From contig CAJQTG010000017.1 of assembly GCA_905618925.1 (NCBI GenBank), positions 1 to 64,000 of the forward strand: a DNA stretch of 64,000 nt, in the 5' to 3' direction. A program made the position numbers and the translations under genes. Positions 8,894 through 17,812 of this stretch are shown here, piece by piece. The notes under the pieces are model-generated. The model was not told the origin of the DNA, searched no databases, and worked only from the letters and a program-made list of their open reading frames with translations. Each line of letters starts with the position of its first letter. Position 1 is the first letter of the stretch. This stretch comes from an uncultured Candidatus Thioglobus sp. (lineage in GTDB: Bacteria; Pseudomonadota; Gammaproteobacteria; PS1; Pseudothioglobaceae).

Positions 8894-9862
8894 TTAAAAC
8901 CTTTCATTGAGCCATTTAATAAACTGCTTGGTTGTTTGATCGCGATTAATTTCATTTAAACTTTCATGACGAGTACCCTCTAAAATATTGCAGGTGACAT
9001 CAGAAAGCCCAATATTTTTAAGCTTTATTGCTAGTTTTTCCATGTCACCTCCATTTAGAGTACACGGATCTTCAGCTCCACCAACAATGTGAACTGGAAG
9101 ATCTTTAGGTAATTTTTGTAAGTTCTTTTTATTGCCTGCACAGAAAACACCACCTAAGATGTCTCTCCACATGGATATTGATACTTCAAACCCACAATAA
9201 GGGTCGTTGACATATAGATTCACTTCATTCTCATCTCGAGATAGCCAATCAAATTTAGTACGATTGGGTTTAAATTTTGAATTCCAAACTTCAAAAGAAA
9301 GTTTCCAGGCAATTAAGCTTGGAAGATTTTGATTGCGAAAAAAACCTTCTATTGCTAATATTATTCTTGAAGCTTTAGGTAGAAGCCCTGTTTCAATTCC
9401 ACTATTCCAGCAGGCTAGAGCATTAACTTGATTTGGATACTTTAATGCAAAATTTAAATTAATGATTGAGCCAAGAGAGTGTCCGAAGCAAATTATCGGA
9501 GTATTAGGAAGCCTTTTTTTAATAAGATTTACAATTTCATTTTGATCTTCTAATACTGTATTTAATCCCTCAGATTTAGCAAATACCCCTTGAGGTGCAT
9601 CATCCGCTATAGTTCGTCCATGCCCTCTAATGTCATGAGCAAAAACTGCAAAGCCAGCGGCAGTTAACTGCAATGCAAATCGAGAGTATCTCCCAGAATG
9701 CTCAGCCATTCCATGGGTAATATGGACCATGGCTTTAGCTTCTCCTGAAGGCAGAAGACTATGCAGGTTAATTTTTGAGCCAGTGGGGCTTTGATGAATT
9801 TCTTTTTGCATAAAATTAATAAATTTACTATTTAATTGCTTACAAACAATATAGTAGCTCAT
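8894..9862 (-). CDS. Alpha/beta hydrolase, lysophospholipase/monoacylglycerol lipase-like
   Basis: A 322-residue serine hydrolase. The nucleophile elbow GHSLG is at 127-131 (Ser129), the acid is probably the Asp in GGAEDPC (about 268) and the base the His in GTRHESL (about 300). The early HITHGMAEHSGRY motif (about 47-59) is typical of the PldB/monoglyceride-lipase group. Residues 1-17 look unlike the family, and a second ATG at 9811 (protein starting MQKEIHQSPTG) matches the usual N-terminus better, so the true start may be there. Likely role: hydrolysis of lysophospholipids or monoglycerides; the substrate is inferred. Confidence 0.8.
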   Translation of the reverse strand: MSYYIVCKQLNSKFINFMQKEIHQSPTGSKINLHSLLPSGEAKAMVHITHGMAEHSGRYSRFALQLTAAGFAVFAHDIRGHGRTIADDAPQGVFAKSEGLNTVLEDQNEIVNLIKKRLPNTPIICFGHSLGSIINLNFALKYPNQVNALACWNSGIETGLLPKASRIILAIEGFFRNQNLPSLIAWKLSFEVWNSKFKPNRTKFDWLSRDENEVNLYVNDPYCGFEVSISMWRDILGGVFCAGNKKNLQKLPKDLPVHIVGGAEDPCTLNGGDMEKLAIKLKNIGLSDVTCNILEGTRHESLNEINRDQTTKQFIKWLNERF

Positions 9863-9983
9863 TTGATAAATACTTACAAATAATAAATATTAATGACGCG
9901 ATTAAACCTTTAACTCAGAAAGATAAATTATTTATGTAAAATTTATCTTTTATGAGTTTTAATCTCTTGAGGTTGTTTCTATA

Positions 9984-10187
9984 ATGAGTTACGTATCAGC
10001 ATTACTTTTAGGTTGGGTTGGATTTTCTCTTTTTAAGAAATTCATGAGCCAAAACTCCGTTAGCTCTTCAAAGAAAAAAACTGGGCAAAAAATGCTTGCA
10101 TGTTCAGTTTGTGAAACTTATATTCCAGAGCAAGATGCTATTATTAAAAATGGTAAAATTTTTTGCTCTAAAGAGCATTCGGAGTAA
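9984..10187 (+). CDS. Small PP0621-family-like membrane-anchored protein
   Basis: A 67-residue protein with one N-terminal hydrophobic segment and a C-terminal zinc-ribbon-like tail: CSVCETYIPEQDAIIKNG followed by a third Cys in FCSKEH. This architecture matches small proteins of unknown function annotated as PP0621 family in gammaproteobacteria. It lies four bases upstream of yciB, so it is probably cotranscribed. No function can be assigned; the Cys/His tail suggests metal binding. Confidence 0.7.
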   Translation: MSYVSALLLGWVGFSLFKKFMSQNSVSSSKKKTGQKMLACSVCETYIPEQDAIIKNGKIFCSKEHSE

Positions 10188-10191
10188 ATAA

Positions 10192-10851
10192 ATGAAGTTT
10201 ATATTTGATTTTGGTCCCATAATTCTTTTCTTTATTGTGTATAAATTCTTTGGACTTTACGCTGCTATATATGCAATGATCGCATCAACTTTTGCGCAAA
10301 TGATGTACGCCAGAATAACAACTGGAAAGTTTGTGACCTCACAGGTTCTTACTTTTATTTTATTGATAGTTTTTGGTGGAATCAGTATTGCATTAAGAGA
10401 TCCTGCATTCGTTATGTGGAAAGTGAGCGTGCTATATGTAATATTTGCAGTTGCACTTATTGGTAGTAATTGGATTGGAAGTAAAACATTGCTAGAAAGA
10501 ATGATGGGTAAAGAGCTTGAGCTGCCTAGAGCTATTTGGACTCGCCTAACTTGGTTTTGGGGCTTTGGTTTTGTAGGTATTGCAATTGTTAATGGCTATT
10601 TTGTTAATACTGCACTTACTGCTAGGCAGAATTTTTTAGATAGCGGATTACTGGTTGACCCAAAGATAGATCTAAGTAACTTTGACTGCTCTCAAACGCC
10701 TCTAGAAAATCTATGCTTATCAGCTCAACAAACTGAAGAGGCTTGGGTAAACTTTAAATTATTTGGCACTTTAGGTCTTACTTTAATCTTAATAGTTATT
10801 ACTGTATTGTCAATTAGTAAACATATTAAAGAAAAGCAGGCAGGGCTCTAA
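10192..10851 (+). CDS. yciB: YciB/IspZ family inner membrane septation-associated protein
   Basis: A 219-residue polytopic membrane protein. Its start MKFIFDFGPIILFFIVYKFF, the central FGGISIALRDPAFVMWKVSV and ERMMGKELELP, and the C-terminal WVNFKLFGTLGLT all match the YciB family. YciB is linked to envelope integrity and cell division, although its mechanism is unresolved. A loop of about 35 residues (about 145-180), containing two cysteines, lengthens it relative to the E. coli protein (about 180). It follows the small zinc-ribbon gene closely. Confidence 0.88.
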   Translation: MKFIFDFGPIILFFIVYKFFGLYAAIYAMIASTFAQMMYARITTGKFVTSQVLTFILLIVFGGISIALRDPAFVMWKVSVLYVIFAVALIGSNWIGSKTLLERMMGKELELPRAIWTRLTWFWGFGFVGIAIVNGYFVNTALTARQNFLDSGLLVDPKIDLSNFDCSQTPLENLCLSAQQTEEAWVNFKLFGTLGLTLILIVITVLSISKHIKEKQAGL

Positions 10852-10891
10852 TAGAGACTCTATTTTCTTCGGTAATTAATTGGAGTAATTT

Positions 10892-12703
10892 TTGTCAATA
10901 ATTGGCGCACTCGTTGCATATAAAGGTAAGCCGGCAAAGATTGTTGCCTCAACTACCCATAAGTATGAAGTTAGTTTTTCTGATGGATCTTCACAAAAAG
11001 TGAGAGAAAAAGATTTTCGTTATATTCATCCTAAGTTCTCAAACGTAACAGATCAATGTAATCAAGCTGACATGAGTATCTTGAATGATCTTCAAGAAGA
11101 GTCACTATCACTTCAAGAAATAACCGAGTGGATTTTTGATGACTTTACTAGCCAAAATGCTTGGTGCATTTATTTGATGTCTGTAGATGGTTTATATTTC
11201 TATTGGACTAAAGATGCTTTAATGCTTCGCCCTTTAGAACAAGTCAAATTAATTCAAATACAAAGAAATGAAAAAGCTTTGGCAGCAGAAAGTTTAGAAA
11301 GCTGCATAGCCAACTTAAATAACAATGTATTTGATAATAATGACATTGTTTGGATCAATGAAATAGAGCAGGTAGCCCTAAATCAATCAAAGCATAGTAA
11401 GGCAATGAGTGCTTTATCTATTGAGAATACTCCAGAAAATGCTCACCAGCTTCTTGTCAAACTTAAGTACTGGTCTGAATTTACTAATCCCTATCCTCAG
11501 AGACATAAAATATACTTAGATGAAGAGATCAAAGTTATATCAAAAGAATTCACTAGAAAAGATCTAACTCATTTAACCTGTCTTGCCATAGATAATAGCG
11601 ACTCTAGTGATGCAGACGACGCAATTAGCGTTGATGGGGATTGGCTTTGGATTCATATTGCAGATGTTGCAAGTTATGTAGAGATTGATAGTGAGCTTGA
11701 TATTTTTGCCAAAAAAAGATCGTCAAACTTATATCTCCCTGATCAAATTTTTCATATGCTGCCCCCAGAATTATCACGTGCTTGCTCTTTAGGTGGAAGT
11801 GGAACTTCAAACGCAATTTCGATTGGATTAAGGCTTGATAATTCTGAAATAATTGATATTGAAATACATTTGAGTGAAATAAAAGTTACAAATATGAGTT
11901 ATGAGTATGCTGATAAAGTTATAAATGAAAATGAAGTTTTATCTAAATTAAATGATATTGCTATTTTTCATAAAGCCTTTAGGAATGATAACGGTGCAAT
12001 CAAATTAAACCTGCCAAATGTTGACGTTAAAGTTAAAGACCAAAAGGTTTTTATTAGGCCTCAAGATGATAGTAACAGCAGAGATTTAGTGGCTGAAATG
12101 ATGGTGATTGCTGGGCGAGCAATTGCCCAATTTGCCATTGAAAATGGTATTTCAATGCCTTATTTAACTCAAGATACTGGGAATTTTAGTAAAGATATTA
12201 TTGAAAATATTCAAAATCTAACTATTGCAAAAGCATTTGAAGCCTCCAGAGGCTTTAAAAGATCTAAGATTACAGTAAAGCCCTCTGAGCATTCAGGCTT
12301 AGGTCTTTCCGCTTACGCAAGAGTTACTAGTCCAATGAGGCGCTACCTTGATTTATTAGTGCAGCAACAACTAGTAAGATTTCTTAATAATCTTCCAACT
12401 TTAGACGATAAGGCTATCAAAGAGAGAATTAAGTCAATTAACTCTTCGATGCCAAAAGTAAGTAAAGCAAGTCGTCAAAGTATTGAGCATTTTAAGTGCC
12501 TCTATTTGAAGCAAAATAATGATTGGGAAGGGGAGGGCGTTATTGTTGAAGTTAATGGCGAGAAGGCTTTAATAAATATTCCATCTCTTGCGATGATGAC
12601 TCAGATAAAATTCAAATCAAAAATTAATATTGAAGATAAAGTAAAGTTAAAGGTAAGCTCAATTAATCTTTTTGAGCTGTCAGTTAATTTCAAGCCATTC
12701 TAG
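10892..12703 (+). CDS. RNase II/RNB-domain exoribonuclease
   Basis: A 603-residue protein. The RNB catalytic core is marked by LAIDNSDSSDADDAISVDG (about 231-249), whose aspartates hold the two Mg2+ ions, and by YARVTSPMRRYLDLLVQ (about 475-491), the usual C-terminal RNB signature. It degrades RNA 3' to 5' in the cytoplasm. The length suits RNase II rather than the larger RNase R. The start codon appears to be TTG, preceded by TGGAG seven bases upstream; no ATG gives the expected N-terminus. The last 24 bases overlap the convergent lpxH gene. Confidence 0.85.
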   Translation: MSIIGALVAYKGKPAKIVASTTHKYEVSFSDGSSQKVREKDFRYIHPKFSNVTDQCNQADMSILNDLQEESLSLQEITEWIFDDFTSQNAWCIYLMSVDGLYFYWTKDALMLRPLEQVKLIQIQRNEKALAAESLESCIANLNNNVFDNNDIVWINEIEQVALNQSKHSKAMSALSIENTPENAHQLLVKLKYWSEFTNPYPQRHKIYLDEEIKVISKEFTRKDLTHLTCLAIDNSDSSDADDAISVDGDWLWIHIADVASYVEIDSELDIFAKKRSSNLYLPDQIFHMLPPELSRACSLGGSGTSNAISIGLRLDNSEIIDIEIHLSEIKVTNMSYEYADKVINENEVLSKLNDIAIFHKAFRNDNGAIKLNLPNVDVKVKDQKVFIRPQDDSNSRDLVAEMMVIAGRAIAQFAIENGISMPYLTQDTGNFSKDIIENIQNLTIAKAFEASRGFKRSKITVKPSEHSGLGLSAYARVTSPMRRYLDLLVQQQLVRFLNNLPTLDDKAIKERIKSINSSMPKVSKASRQSIEHFKCLYLKQNNDWEGEGVIVEVNGEKALINIPSLAMMTQIKFKSKINIEDKVKLKVSSINLFELSVNFKPF

Positions 12704-13387
12704 GCTTTCACTTAATTTAATCGCATTACCTTTATTTTGACTCCAGTCACCTAAGACATATCGCGTGTAATTTTTCATGGTATGAGTTTTTTGACGATGG
12801 GTATGTCCATGAATTAAATCATGATCTGGATACTTTGACATTAGAAGATCTGTAGCTTGTTGATTTACATCCATAATCTTTGAAGATTTATAGCTTTGAG
12901 CTTCAACACTTTTTTTGCGGAGCTGTCCTGTTAACTTGAGGCGAATATTTTTTGGCAAATGCAAAAAAATATACTGAACAAGCGGATTTCTGAGAACTTT
13001 TTTTAACTTTTGATAGTTAATATCATCAGTACAAAGACTATCTCCATGGATAAGAAGAAACTTCTTTGTATTGTGTTTAAGTTCGTAAGGCTCATTGATT
13101 AATATGCAGCCAGTTTCAGCCTCAAAATTATGTGAGAGTAGAAAATCACGATTTCCTGCCATTACAAAGACTTTAGTTTCTTTTGTTAATTCCTTTAACG
13201 AGGAAATAATAGCATTATGACTTGTAATTGAAACGTCATCTCCTAGCCAGGTATTGAATAAGTCCCCTAAAATAAATAACTGATCTACTTTGGATGCATG
13301 ATTCTTACAAAAGGTATTAAAAAAATTAACCTTATCACCCTCAACGTTTGTAAGGTGAAGATCTGAGATGATTAATGAAGTTGACAT
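12680..13387 (-). CDS. lpxH: UDP-2,3-diacylglucosamine diphosphatase LpxH
   Basis: A 235-residue calcineurin-like phosphoesterase of normal LpxH length. Metal ligands appear in order: D9/H11 in ISDLHL, GD at 41-42, GNRD at 78-81, HGD at 114-116 and HGHTH at 193-197. It removes UMP from UDP-2,3-diacylglucosamine to give lipid X in lipid A synthesis. The tail overlaps the convergent exoribonuclease gene. It follows ppiB by 35 bp on the same strand, a pairing also common in other gammaproteobacteria. Confidence 0.93.
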   Translation of the reverse strand: MSTSLIISDLHLTNVEGDKVNFFNTFCKNHASKVDQLFILGDLFNTWLGDDVSITSHNAIISSLKELTKETKVFVMAGNRDFLLSHNFEAETGCILINEPYELKHNTKKFLLIHGDSLCTDDINYQKLKKVLRNPLVQYIFLHLPKNIRLKLTGQLRKKSVEAQSYKSSKIMDVNQQATDLLMSKYPDHDLIHGHTHRQKTHTMKNYTRYVLGDWSQNKGNAIKLSESLEWLEIN

Positions 13388-13422
13388 ACTTTTATTAGCC
13401 AGAACTTAATCTGGCCCATAAA

Positions 13423-13911
13423 TTATTCTTTAATAGATGCTTTAATAATAATAACAGCCTCACCAGGAACATCAGCATGACCACCTAAGTTTATTGTTTC
13501 AACTTTTTCAATTTTATCAACAACATCTTTCCCTGCAACAACTTCACCAAAAACGCAATAGCCCCAGCCATCCTGACCTGGAAAATCCAAAAATTGGTTA
13601 TCATTAGCATTAATGAAAAACTGTGAACTTGCAGAGTGAGGAGCCGCTGTTCGAGCCATTGCGACACTATATTTAACATTCTTTAGGCCATTTTTAGATT
13701 CATTTTCAATATTTGCTTTAGTGGGTTTTTGCTGCATATCTTCAGTCATGCCTCCACCTTGCACCATAAAATTAGGAATAACCCTATGGAAGATAGTCCC
13801 ATCAAAAAAGCCATCCTCTACATAATCAGTGAAGTTCTTAGCTGTAATTGGCGCCTTTTCCGCGGCAACATTGATGTGAATTTCACCCATATTTGTCTCT
13901 AAAATAATCAT
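13423..13911 (-). CDS. ppiB: Peptidyl-prolyl cis-trans isomerase B (cyclophilin type)
   Basis: A 162-residue cytoplasmic cyclophilin without signal peptide. The active-site block FHRVIPNFMVQGG (about 41-53) carries the catalytic Arg and Gln, and SQFFIN (about 95-100) and the tryptophan in GWGYCVFG (W115) complete the pocket. It catalyses proline isomerisation during folding. The gene lies 35 bp upstream of lpxH and is divergent from rplU. A hairpin at 13918-13940 lies in its 5' leader just before the ATG. Confidence 0.93.
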   Translation of the reverse strand: MIILETNMGEIHINVAAEKAPITAKNFTDYVEDGFFDGTIFHRVIPNFMVQGGGMTEDMQQKPTKANIENESKNGLKNVKYSVAMARTAAPHSASSQFFINANDNQFLDFPGQDGWGYCVFGEVVAGKDVVDKIEKVETINLGGHADVPGEAVIIIKASIKE

Positions 13912-13917
13912 GTTTTG

Positions 13918-13940
13918 TCTCTGTTGATTTAAAACAGAGA
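13918..13940. promoter_or_regulatory. Hairpin in the ppiB 5' leader
   Basis: TCTCTGTT (13918-13925) pairs exactly with AACAGAGA (13933-13940). On the minus strand the second arm ends seven bases before the ppiB ATG and includes the only purine-rich ribosome-binding candidate (AGAGA). It could dampen ppiB translation or be an operator between the divergent ppiB and rplU genes. Confidence 0.3.
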
Positions 13941-13989
13941 ATTATAACTTATTTCGTTAACAGTGCTTTCATTAAGAGCAACGTTCAAG

Positions 13990-13995
13990 TATAAT
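13990..13995 (+). promoter_or_regulatory. Candidate -10 element of the rplU-rpmA promoter
   Basis: TATAAT lies 35 bp upstream of the rplU ATG. The -35 region about 17 bases upstream (TTTCAT) is weak. The position is right for the main ribosomal-protein promoter. Confidence 0.45.
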
Positions 13996-14029
13996 TCATC
14001 CCTTTTTAGCAATCAGATTAGGATTTGTT

Positions 14030-14341
14030 ATGTACGCAGTCATTAAAACAGGTGGAAAACAATACAGAGTTTCTGAAGGTGAGACCCTTAAGATTGAGAA
14101 ACTTGAAGTTGAGCCTGGAAAGAAAGTAACCTTTGATGAGGTCTTAATGGTCGCAGATGGCGACAAAGTTCAGGTTGGCTCTCCATTAGTTGCAAAAGCT
14201 AGCGTTGAAGCTAAAGTAATCTCTCAAGGCAAAGGCAAAAAAGTACACATTTTAAAATTCAGACGTCGAAAGCACTCTATGAAGCAACAAGGCCATCGTC
14301 AGTTGTTTACTGAAATTCAAATCGATAAAATTAAGGCATAA
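14030..14341 (+). CDS. rplU: 50S ribosomal protein L21
   Basis: A 103-residue protein of standard length, starting [18 protein letters not shown] and containing the conserved [20 protein letters not shown] segment split over about residues 76-95, which binds 23S rRNA. It is followed 10 bp later by rpmA, the conserved L21-L27 pair. A good -10 box precedes it and a strong terminator follows rpmA, so the pair forms its own transcript. Confidence 0.98.
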   Translation: MYAVIKTGGKQYRVSEGETLKIEKLEVEPGKKVTFDEVLMVADGDKVQVGSPLVAKASVEAKVISQGKGKKVHILKFRRRKHSMKQQGHRQLFTEIQIDKIKA

Positions 14342-14351
14342 GGAGCAATCT

Positions 14352-14609
14352 ATGGCACATAAAAAAGCAGGCGGTAGTACTAATAACGGTAGAGATTCGG
14401 AATCAAAAAGACTTGGTGTAAAGCGTTTTGGTGGCCAAGTTGTATTAGCTGGAAACATTCTAGTTCGTCAAAGAGGCACTAAATTTCACCCGGGTACTAA
14501 TGTTAAAAAAGGTAAAGACGATACTTTGTTTGCAGTTGCTGATGGAAAAGTTCAGTTTGAAAAGAAGGGCAAATTTAATCGTCAATACGTTTCAATCCAA
14601 ACAGCTTAG
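14352..14609 (+). CDS. rpmA: 50S ribosomal protein L27
   Basis: An 85-residue protein starting [20 protein letters not shown], the N-terminal tail that reaches the peptidyl-transferase centre. [20 protein letters not shown] follows as in all L27 proteins. A clear Shine-Dalgarno AAGGAG precedes the ATG. It forms an operon with rplU and is followed by a rho-independent terminator. Confidence 0.98.
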   Translation: MAHKKAGGSTNNGRDSESKRLGVKRFGGQVVLAGNILVRQRGTKFHPGTNVKKGKDDTLFAVADGKVQFEKKGKFNRQYVSIQTA

Positions 14610-14630
14610 TAATCTATCTATCTATATTTT

Positions 14631-14654
14631 AAAAAGCGCCTTCTGGCGCTTTTT
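14631..14654 (+). terminator. Rho-independent terminator after rpmA
   Basis: Stem AAAAAGCGCC / GGCGCTTTTT with a four-base TTCT loop, ending in a T-run. It starts 22 bp after the rpmA stop. Confidence 0.93.
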
Positions 14655-14686
14655 TGTTATAAATCTCATTTATAATTAGTCTTATT

Positions 14687-15622
14687 ATGAAATATTCAAT
14701 TGTTTTTCCAGGTCAAGGCTCTCAATCTCTAGGCATGCTATCTGATTTGCGCAGTAATTTCTCAGTTATAAATGAGATTTTTCAAGAAGCAAGTGATGCA
14801 ATTAATGTAGATCTGTGGAAGATTATTAATGAAGATCAAGAGTTATTAAACCTTACAGAGAATACTCAGCCAGCAATGCTTGCCGCAGGCTATGCAACTT
14901 ATAAAGTTTTAGCAAATGAAGTTAGTTTAACGCCTATTTCTATTGCTGGGCACAGTCTAGGTGAATATACGGCTCTTGTAGCCTCTGGATCTTTATGCTT
15001 TTTTGATGCTGTTCAATTAGTCAGAAAAAGGGCTGAACTAATGCAGGCAGCTGTGCCAAGTGGCTCAGGCTCTATGGCCGCTATATTAGGTCTTGATGAT
15101 CAAAAAGTTATTGAAATATGCTCTATTGCTAATGAAGTTGGTGTAGTTGAAGCTGTGAACTTTAATTCACCAGGTCAAGTAGTTATTGCTGGAGAAAAAT
15201 TGGCAGTAGTAAGCGCATGTGAGTTAATGAAAGAGGCTGGCGCAAAGCGTACTTTGGTCCTTCCAGTAAGCGTTCCATCACACTGTTCACTTATGAAAGA
15301 TGCTGCAATGGATTTTAAGTACTCAGTTGATAATATTAATTTTCAAATGGGGAGTGAGAAAGTTCTTCATAATGTTGATGCGGATTATTCAAGTAATATT
15401 AAAGAGATAAAATCAAAATTGGTTGAGCAGCTTCATAAGCCCGTTCTCTGGACTTCAATAGTTCAAGAAATGAAAAGCTCAGGGGTAGAAAAACTTATTG
15501 AGGCTGGACCTGGAAAAGTATTGGCTGGACTAACAAGGCGTATTGATAAGTCTCTTAGTGGTTCAGCTATAATAGATGTCACTTCATTAAAATCTACTAT
15601 CGAGGAAATATCAAATGCTTAA
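14687..15622 (+). CDS. fabD: Malonyl-CoA-ACP transacylase
   Basis: A 311-residue protein. The family start FPGQGSQ is at residues 7-13, the nucleophile GHSLGEYTAL includes Ser90, R115 binds the malonyl carboxylate, and His199 in VPSHCSLM completes the dyad. It loads malonate onto ACP for fatty acid elongation. Its last eight bases overlap fabG, which implies translational coupling. The usual neighbours plsX/fabH and acpP are not here. Confidence 0.95.
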   Translation: MKYSIVFPGQGSQSLGMLSDLRSNFSVINEIFQEASDAINVDLWKIINEDQELLNLTENTQPAMLAAGYATYKVLANEVSLTPISIAGHSLGEYTALVASGSLCFFDAVQLVRKRAELMQAAVPSGSGSMAAILGLDDQKVIEICSIANEVGVVEAVNFNSPGQVVIAGEKLAVVSACELMKEAGAKRTLVLPVSVPSHCSLMKDAAMDFKYSVDNINFQMGSEKVLHNVDADYSSNIKEIKSKLVEQLHKPVLWTSIVQEMKSSGVEKLIEAGPGKVLAGLTRRIDKSLSGSAIIDVTSLKSTIEEISNA

Positions 15623-16355
15623 AGAAAAATTAGTCCTTGTAACAGGTGCAAGCAGGGGAATTGGCAGAGCTATTGCATTAACATTAGGCGATGCTGGAGC
15701 TACTGTAATAGGAACAGCAACAAGTGATGAGGGGGCTGCAAATATTTCTACAACATTTACTGAAAATAACATTCTTGGTAAAGGCATGAAACTTAATGTT
15801 ACTGATAATGATCAAATTTCTGCTCTTATAAAGAGCATTACTGAAGATTACGGCTCTGTAGATATACTTATTAATAATGCTGGCATAACTCGTGATAATA
15901 TTCTTGTTCGAATGAAAGAGGATGAGTGGGATGATATTATTAATACTAATCTTTCTTCTGTTTATAAGATGTCAAAGTCTGTACTGCGAGGTATGATTAA
16001 AAAAAGATCTGGGCGAATTATCTCTATTACTTCAGTTGTAGGCTCTATGGGTAATGCTGGACAATCAAATTATGCTGCCGCTAAGGCTGGAATTATGGGT
16101 TTTACTAAGTCATTGGCGCGAGAAGTTGGAGTTCGAGGAATTACAGTGAATGCAATTGCTCCAGGTTTTATAAAAACTGATATGACTGATGCTCTCCCTG
16201 ATGAGCAAAAAGAGGCTTTAGCATCTCAAATCCCGTTGGCTCGATTGGGCACGGTTGATGAGATCGCTCAATCTGTATTGTTCCTTGCTGGTGAGAGTGG
16301 CTCCTATATTACCGCTCAGACTTTACATGTTAATGGCGGGATGTTCGCGCCATAA
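15615..16355 (+). CDS. fabG: 3-oxoacyl-ACP reductase
   Basis: A 246-residue short-chain dehydrogenase. The NADP-binding motif TGASRGIGRA is at 10-19, NNAG at 87-90, and the catalytic residues are S140, Y153 and K157 (SNYAAAKAG). The length and the C-terminal YITAQTLHVNGGMF match FabG. It reduces beta-ketoacyl-ACP with NADPH in each elongation cycle. It is translationally coupled to fabD, which supports a fatty-acid role over another SDR function. Confidence 0.94.
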   Translation: MLKEKLVLVTGASRGIGRAIALTLGDAGATVIGTATSDEGAANISTTFTENNILGKGMKLNVTDNDQISALIKSITEDYGSVDILINNAGITRDNILVRMKEDEWDDIINTNLSSVYKMSKSVLRGMIKKRSGRIISITSVVGSMGNAGQSNYAAAKAGIMGFTKSLAREVGVRGITVNAIAPGFIKTDMTDALPDEQKEALASQIPLARLGTVDEIAQSVLFLAGESGSYITAQTLHVNGGMFAP

Positions 16356-16389
16356 GGCCAGTCATTAAATATTTTTTTAAGTTATAAAT

Positions 16390-16839
16390 TTATCGACGTG
16401 AGTTAAAAAAATTCTTAAGTAGCTGTTTGCTTTCATTCTCTAGCACTCCACTAGCCAGATCAATTTTATGGTTAAAACAGCTTGCTTCCATAAAGTTTTC
16501 TGATGAACCACAAACACCCGTTTTTGGGTCATGAGCACCAAAGACAACGCGCTCAATCCTTGCGTGCATTATTGCTCCCAGACACATAGCGCATGGCTCT
16601 AAAGTAACGTAGAGTGTAGTTCCAGGTAGACGGTAATTTTTTAGCTCTTCACCTGCAGCCCTTATTAATTGAATTTCAGCGTGAGCTGTTGGGTCATTTG
16701 TAGATATAGGTTTATTGTGTGCTCTTGCTATAACAAGATCATCTTTAACTAAGATAGCTCCTACCGGAACTTCACCTTCCTTTTCAGCTTTTCTAGCCTG
16801 TTCGAGTGCAAAACTCATCCATTTTTCATCTTCAATCAT
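16390..16839 (-). CDS. tadA: tRNA adenosine(34) deaminase
   Basis: A 149-residue zinc deaminase. HAE at 53-55 supplies one zinc ligand and the catalytic glutamate, and PCAMC at 82-86 supplies the two cysteines. The following LGAIMHARIERVVFGA is typical of TadA, which converts A34 to inosine in tRNA-Arg(ACG). It is convergent with fabG and lies just downstream of the LysE-family exporter gene. Confidence 0.94.
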   Translation of the reverse strand: MIEDEKWMSFALEQARKAEKEGEVPVGAILVKDDLVIARAHNKPISTNDPTAHAEIQLIRAAGEELKNYRLPGTTLYVTLEPCAMCLGAIMHARIERVVFGAHDPKTGVCGSSENFMEASCFNHKIDLASGVLENESKQLLKNFFNSRR

Positions 16840-16868
16840 AAGTTGATTTTAACAAAGAGTTTAATATC

Positions 16869-17489
16869 TTAAAGCCAGTTTCCTGCTGAGGCTAATTTAA
16901 TTGCAATAGTGAACATAATAAATGCTATTAAGCTATCAAGGATTTTCCATGAAAAAGGGCGTAGCATTATTGGCGTTAATAACCTTGCTCCATAAGCAAG
17001 GCTAAAGAAAAAAACAAAACTAGCTAATACGGCACCCAATGCAAATGTGATTTTGTTAAATCCTGAAAATTGTTGAGATATTGACCCAATAAGAATCATA
17101 GTGTCAAGATATACATGTGGGTTTAAAAAAGTTAAAACTGCAGCAACTGATATAGTTGGGAAAAGACCCTTTAAAGTTGATGCTTCAATTTCAATAGTTT
17201 TATTAGATTTAAGTGCAGACTTTAATCTTAACAAACCATATCCAGTAAGCCAAACAGCAGACAAACCAAAGAGAATATTTGAATTTTGGCTAATGAAATT
17301 ATTTAAAAAAAATGATATACCTGCAACACCAATGTAAATTAGCAGAGCATCAGAAAGTGCACAAAATAAAGCTACGTAAAAGACATGTTGACCAAGAATA
17401 CCTTGTCTTAGAACAAAAGTGTTCTGAGCTCCAATGGCTACGATTAAAGAAAATCCAAGAAAAAAACCAGTTAAAAAAGACTGTATCAA
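16869..17489 (-). CDS. LysE/ArgO family amino acid exporter
   Basis: A 206-residue membrane protein with about six hydrophobic segments. The N-terminal FSLIVAIGAQNTFVLRQGI and the FLNPHVYLDTMILIG block are the hallmark sequences of the LysE/ArgO family, which exports basic amino acids. LysE and ArgO cannot be separated from sequence alone. No divergent LysG/ArgP regulator is present. Its 5' leader contains a short duplicate of the guaA 3' end (see repeat features). Confidence 0.87.
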   Translation of the reverse strand: MIQSFLTGFFLGFSLIVAIGAQNTFVLRQGILGQHVFYVALFCALSDALLIYIGVAGISFFLNNFISQNSNILFGLSAVWLTGYGLLRLKSALKSNKTIEIEASTLKGLFPTISVAAVLTFLNPHVYLDTMILIGSISQQFSGFNKITFALGAVLASFVFFFSLAYGARLLTPIMLRPFSWKILDSLIAFIMFTIAIKLASAGNWL

Positions 17490-17515
17490 AGTGTAATACC
17501 TATTTTGTTTGCATT

Positions 17516-17535
17516 TCTACTCATTCCCACTCAAT
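17516..17535 (-). repeat. Duplicate of the guaA 3' end (possible att-site remnant, distal copy)
   Basis: On the plus strand TCTAC-TCAT-TCCCACTCAAT. Apart from a 4-base insertion it equals the guaA terminus at 17813-17828 and, read on the minus strand, still encodes Ile-Glu-Trp-Glu-stop. guaA 3' ends are known insertion sites for integrases, so this may mark the far end of an almost completely lost island. Confidence 0.4.
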
Positions 17536-17610
17536 TATTACACACTTATAAGTCATTGATTTAAATATAATTTTTTAATACTTATCAAGTGCTTCTCAAG
17601 TTTAATGGTG

Positions 17611-17811
17611 TCACCAAACTTTATAAAAAGATTCAAAATGCATTTCTCTATCATTTTTAAACATTCCAGCAGTTTCGTCCATAAATTTATTTCTATCAAT
17701 TCTTGTTTTAAAAACCCATATACAAACTGTATCTTTACTATGATAAATTGCTTTTAATTCATCATCAATATCGCATATTTCTTGAGGTATTTCTGTCTTA
17801 ATACAAATCAT
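17611..17811 (-). CDS. Small hypothetical protein directly after guaA
   Basis: A 66-residue ORF starting MICIKTEIPQEICDIDDELK. The ATG at 17811 is preceded by GGGAG five bases upstream, formed by the end of guaA itself; an in-frame GTG at 17823 is the less likely start. The protein is soluble and acidic near the N-terminus, with FKTRIDRNKFMDETAGMFKN in the middle. I do not recognise the family. It sits between two copies of the guaA terminus, so it may be cargo left by an integrated element. Confidence 0.5.
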   Translation of the reverse strand: MICIKTEIPQEICDIDDELKAIYHSKDTVCIWVFKTRIDRNKFMDETAGMFKNDREMHFESFYKVW

Positions 17812-17812
17812 A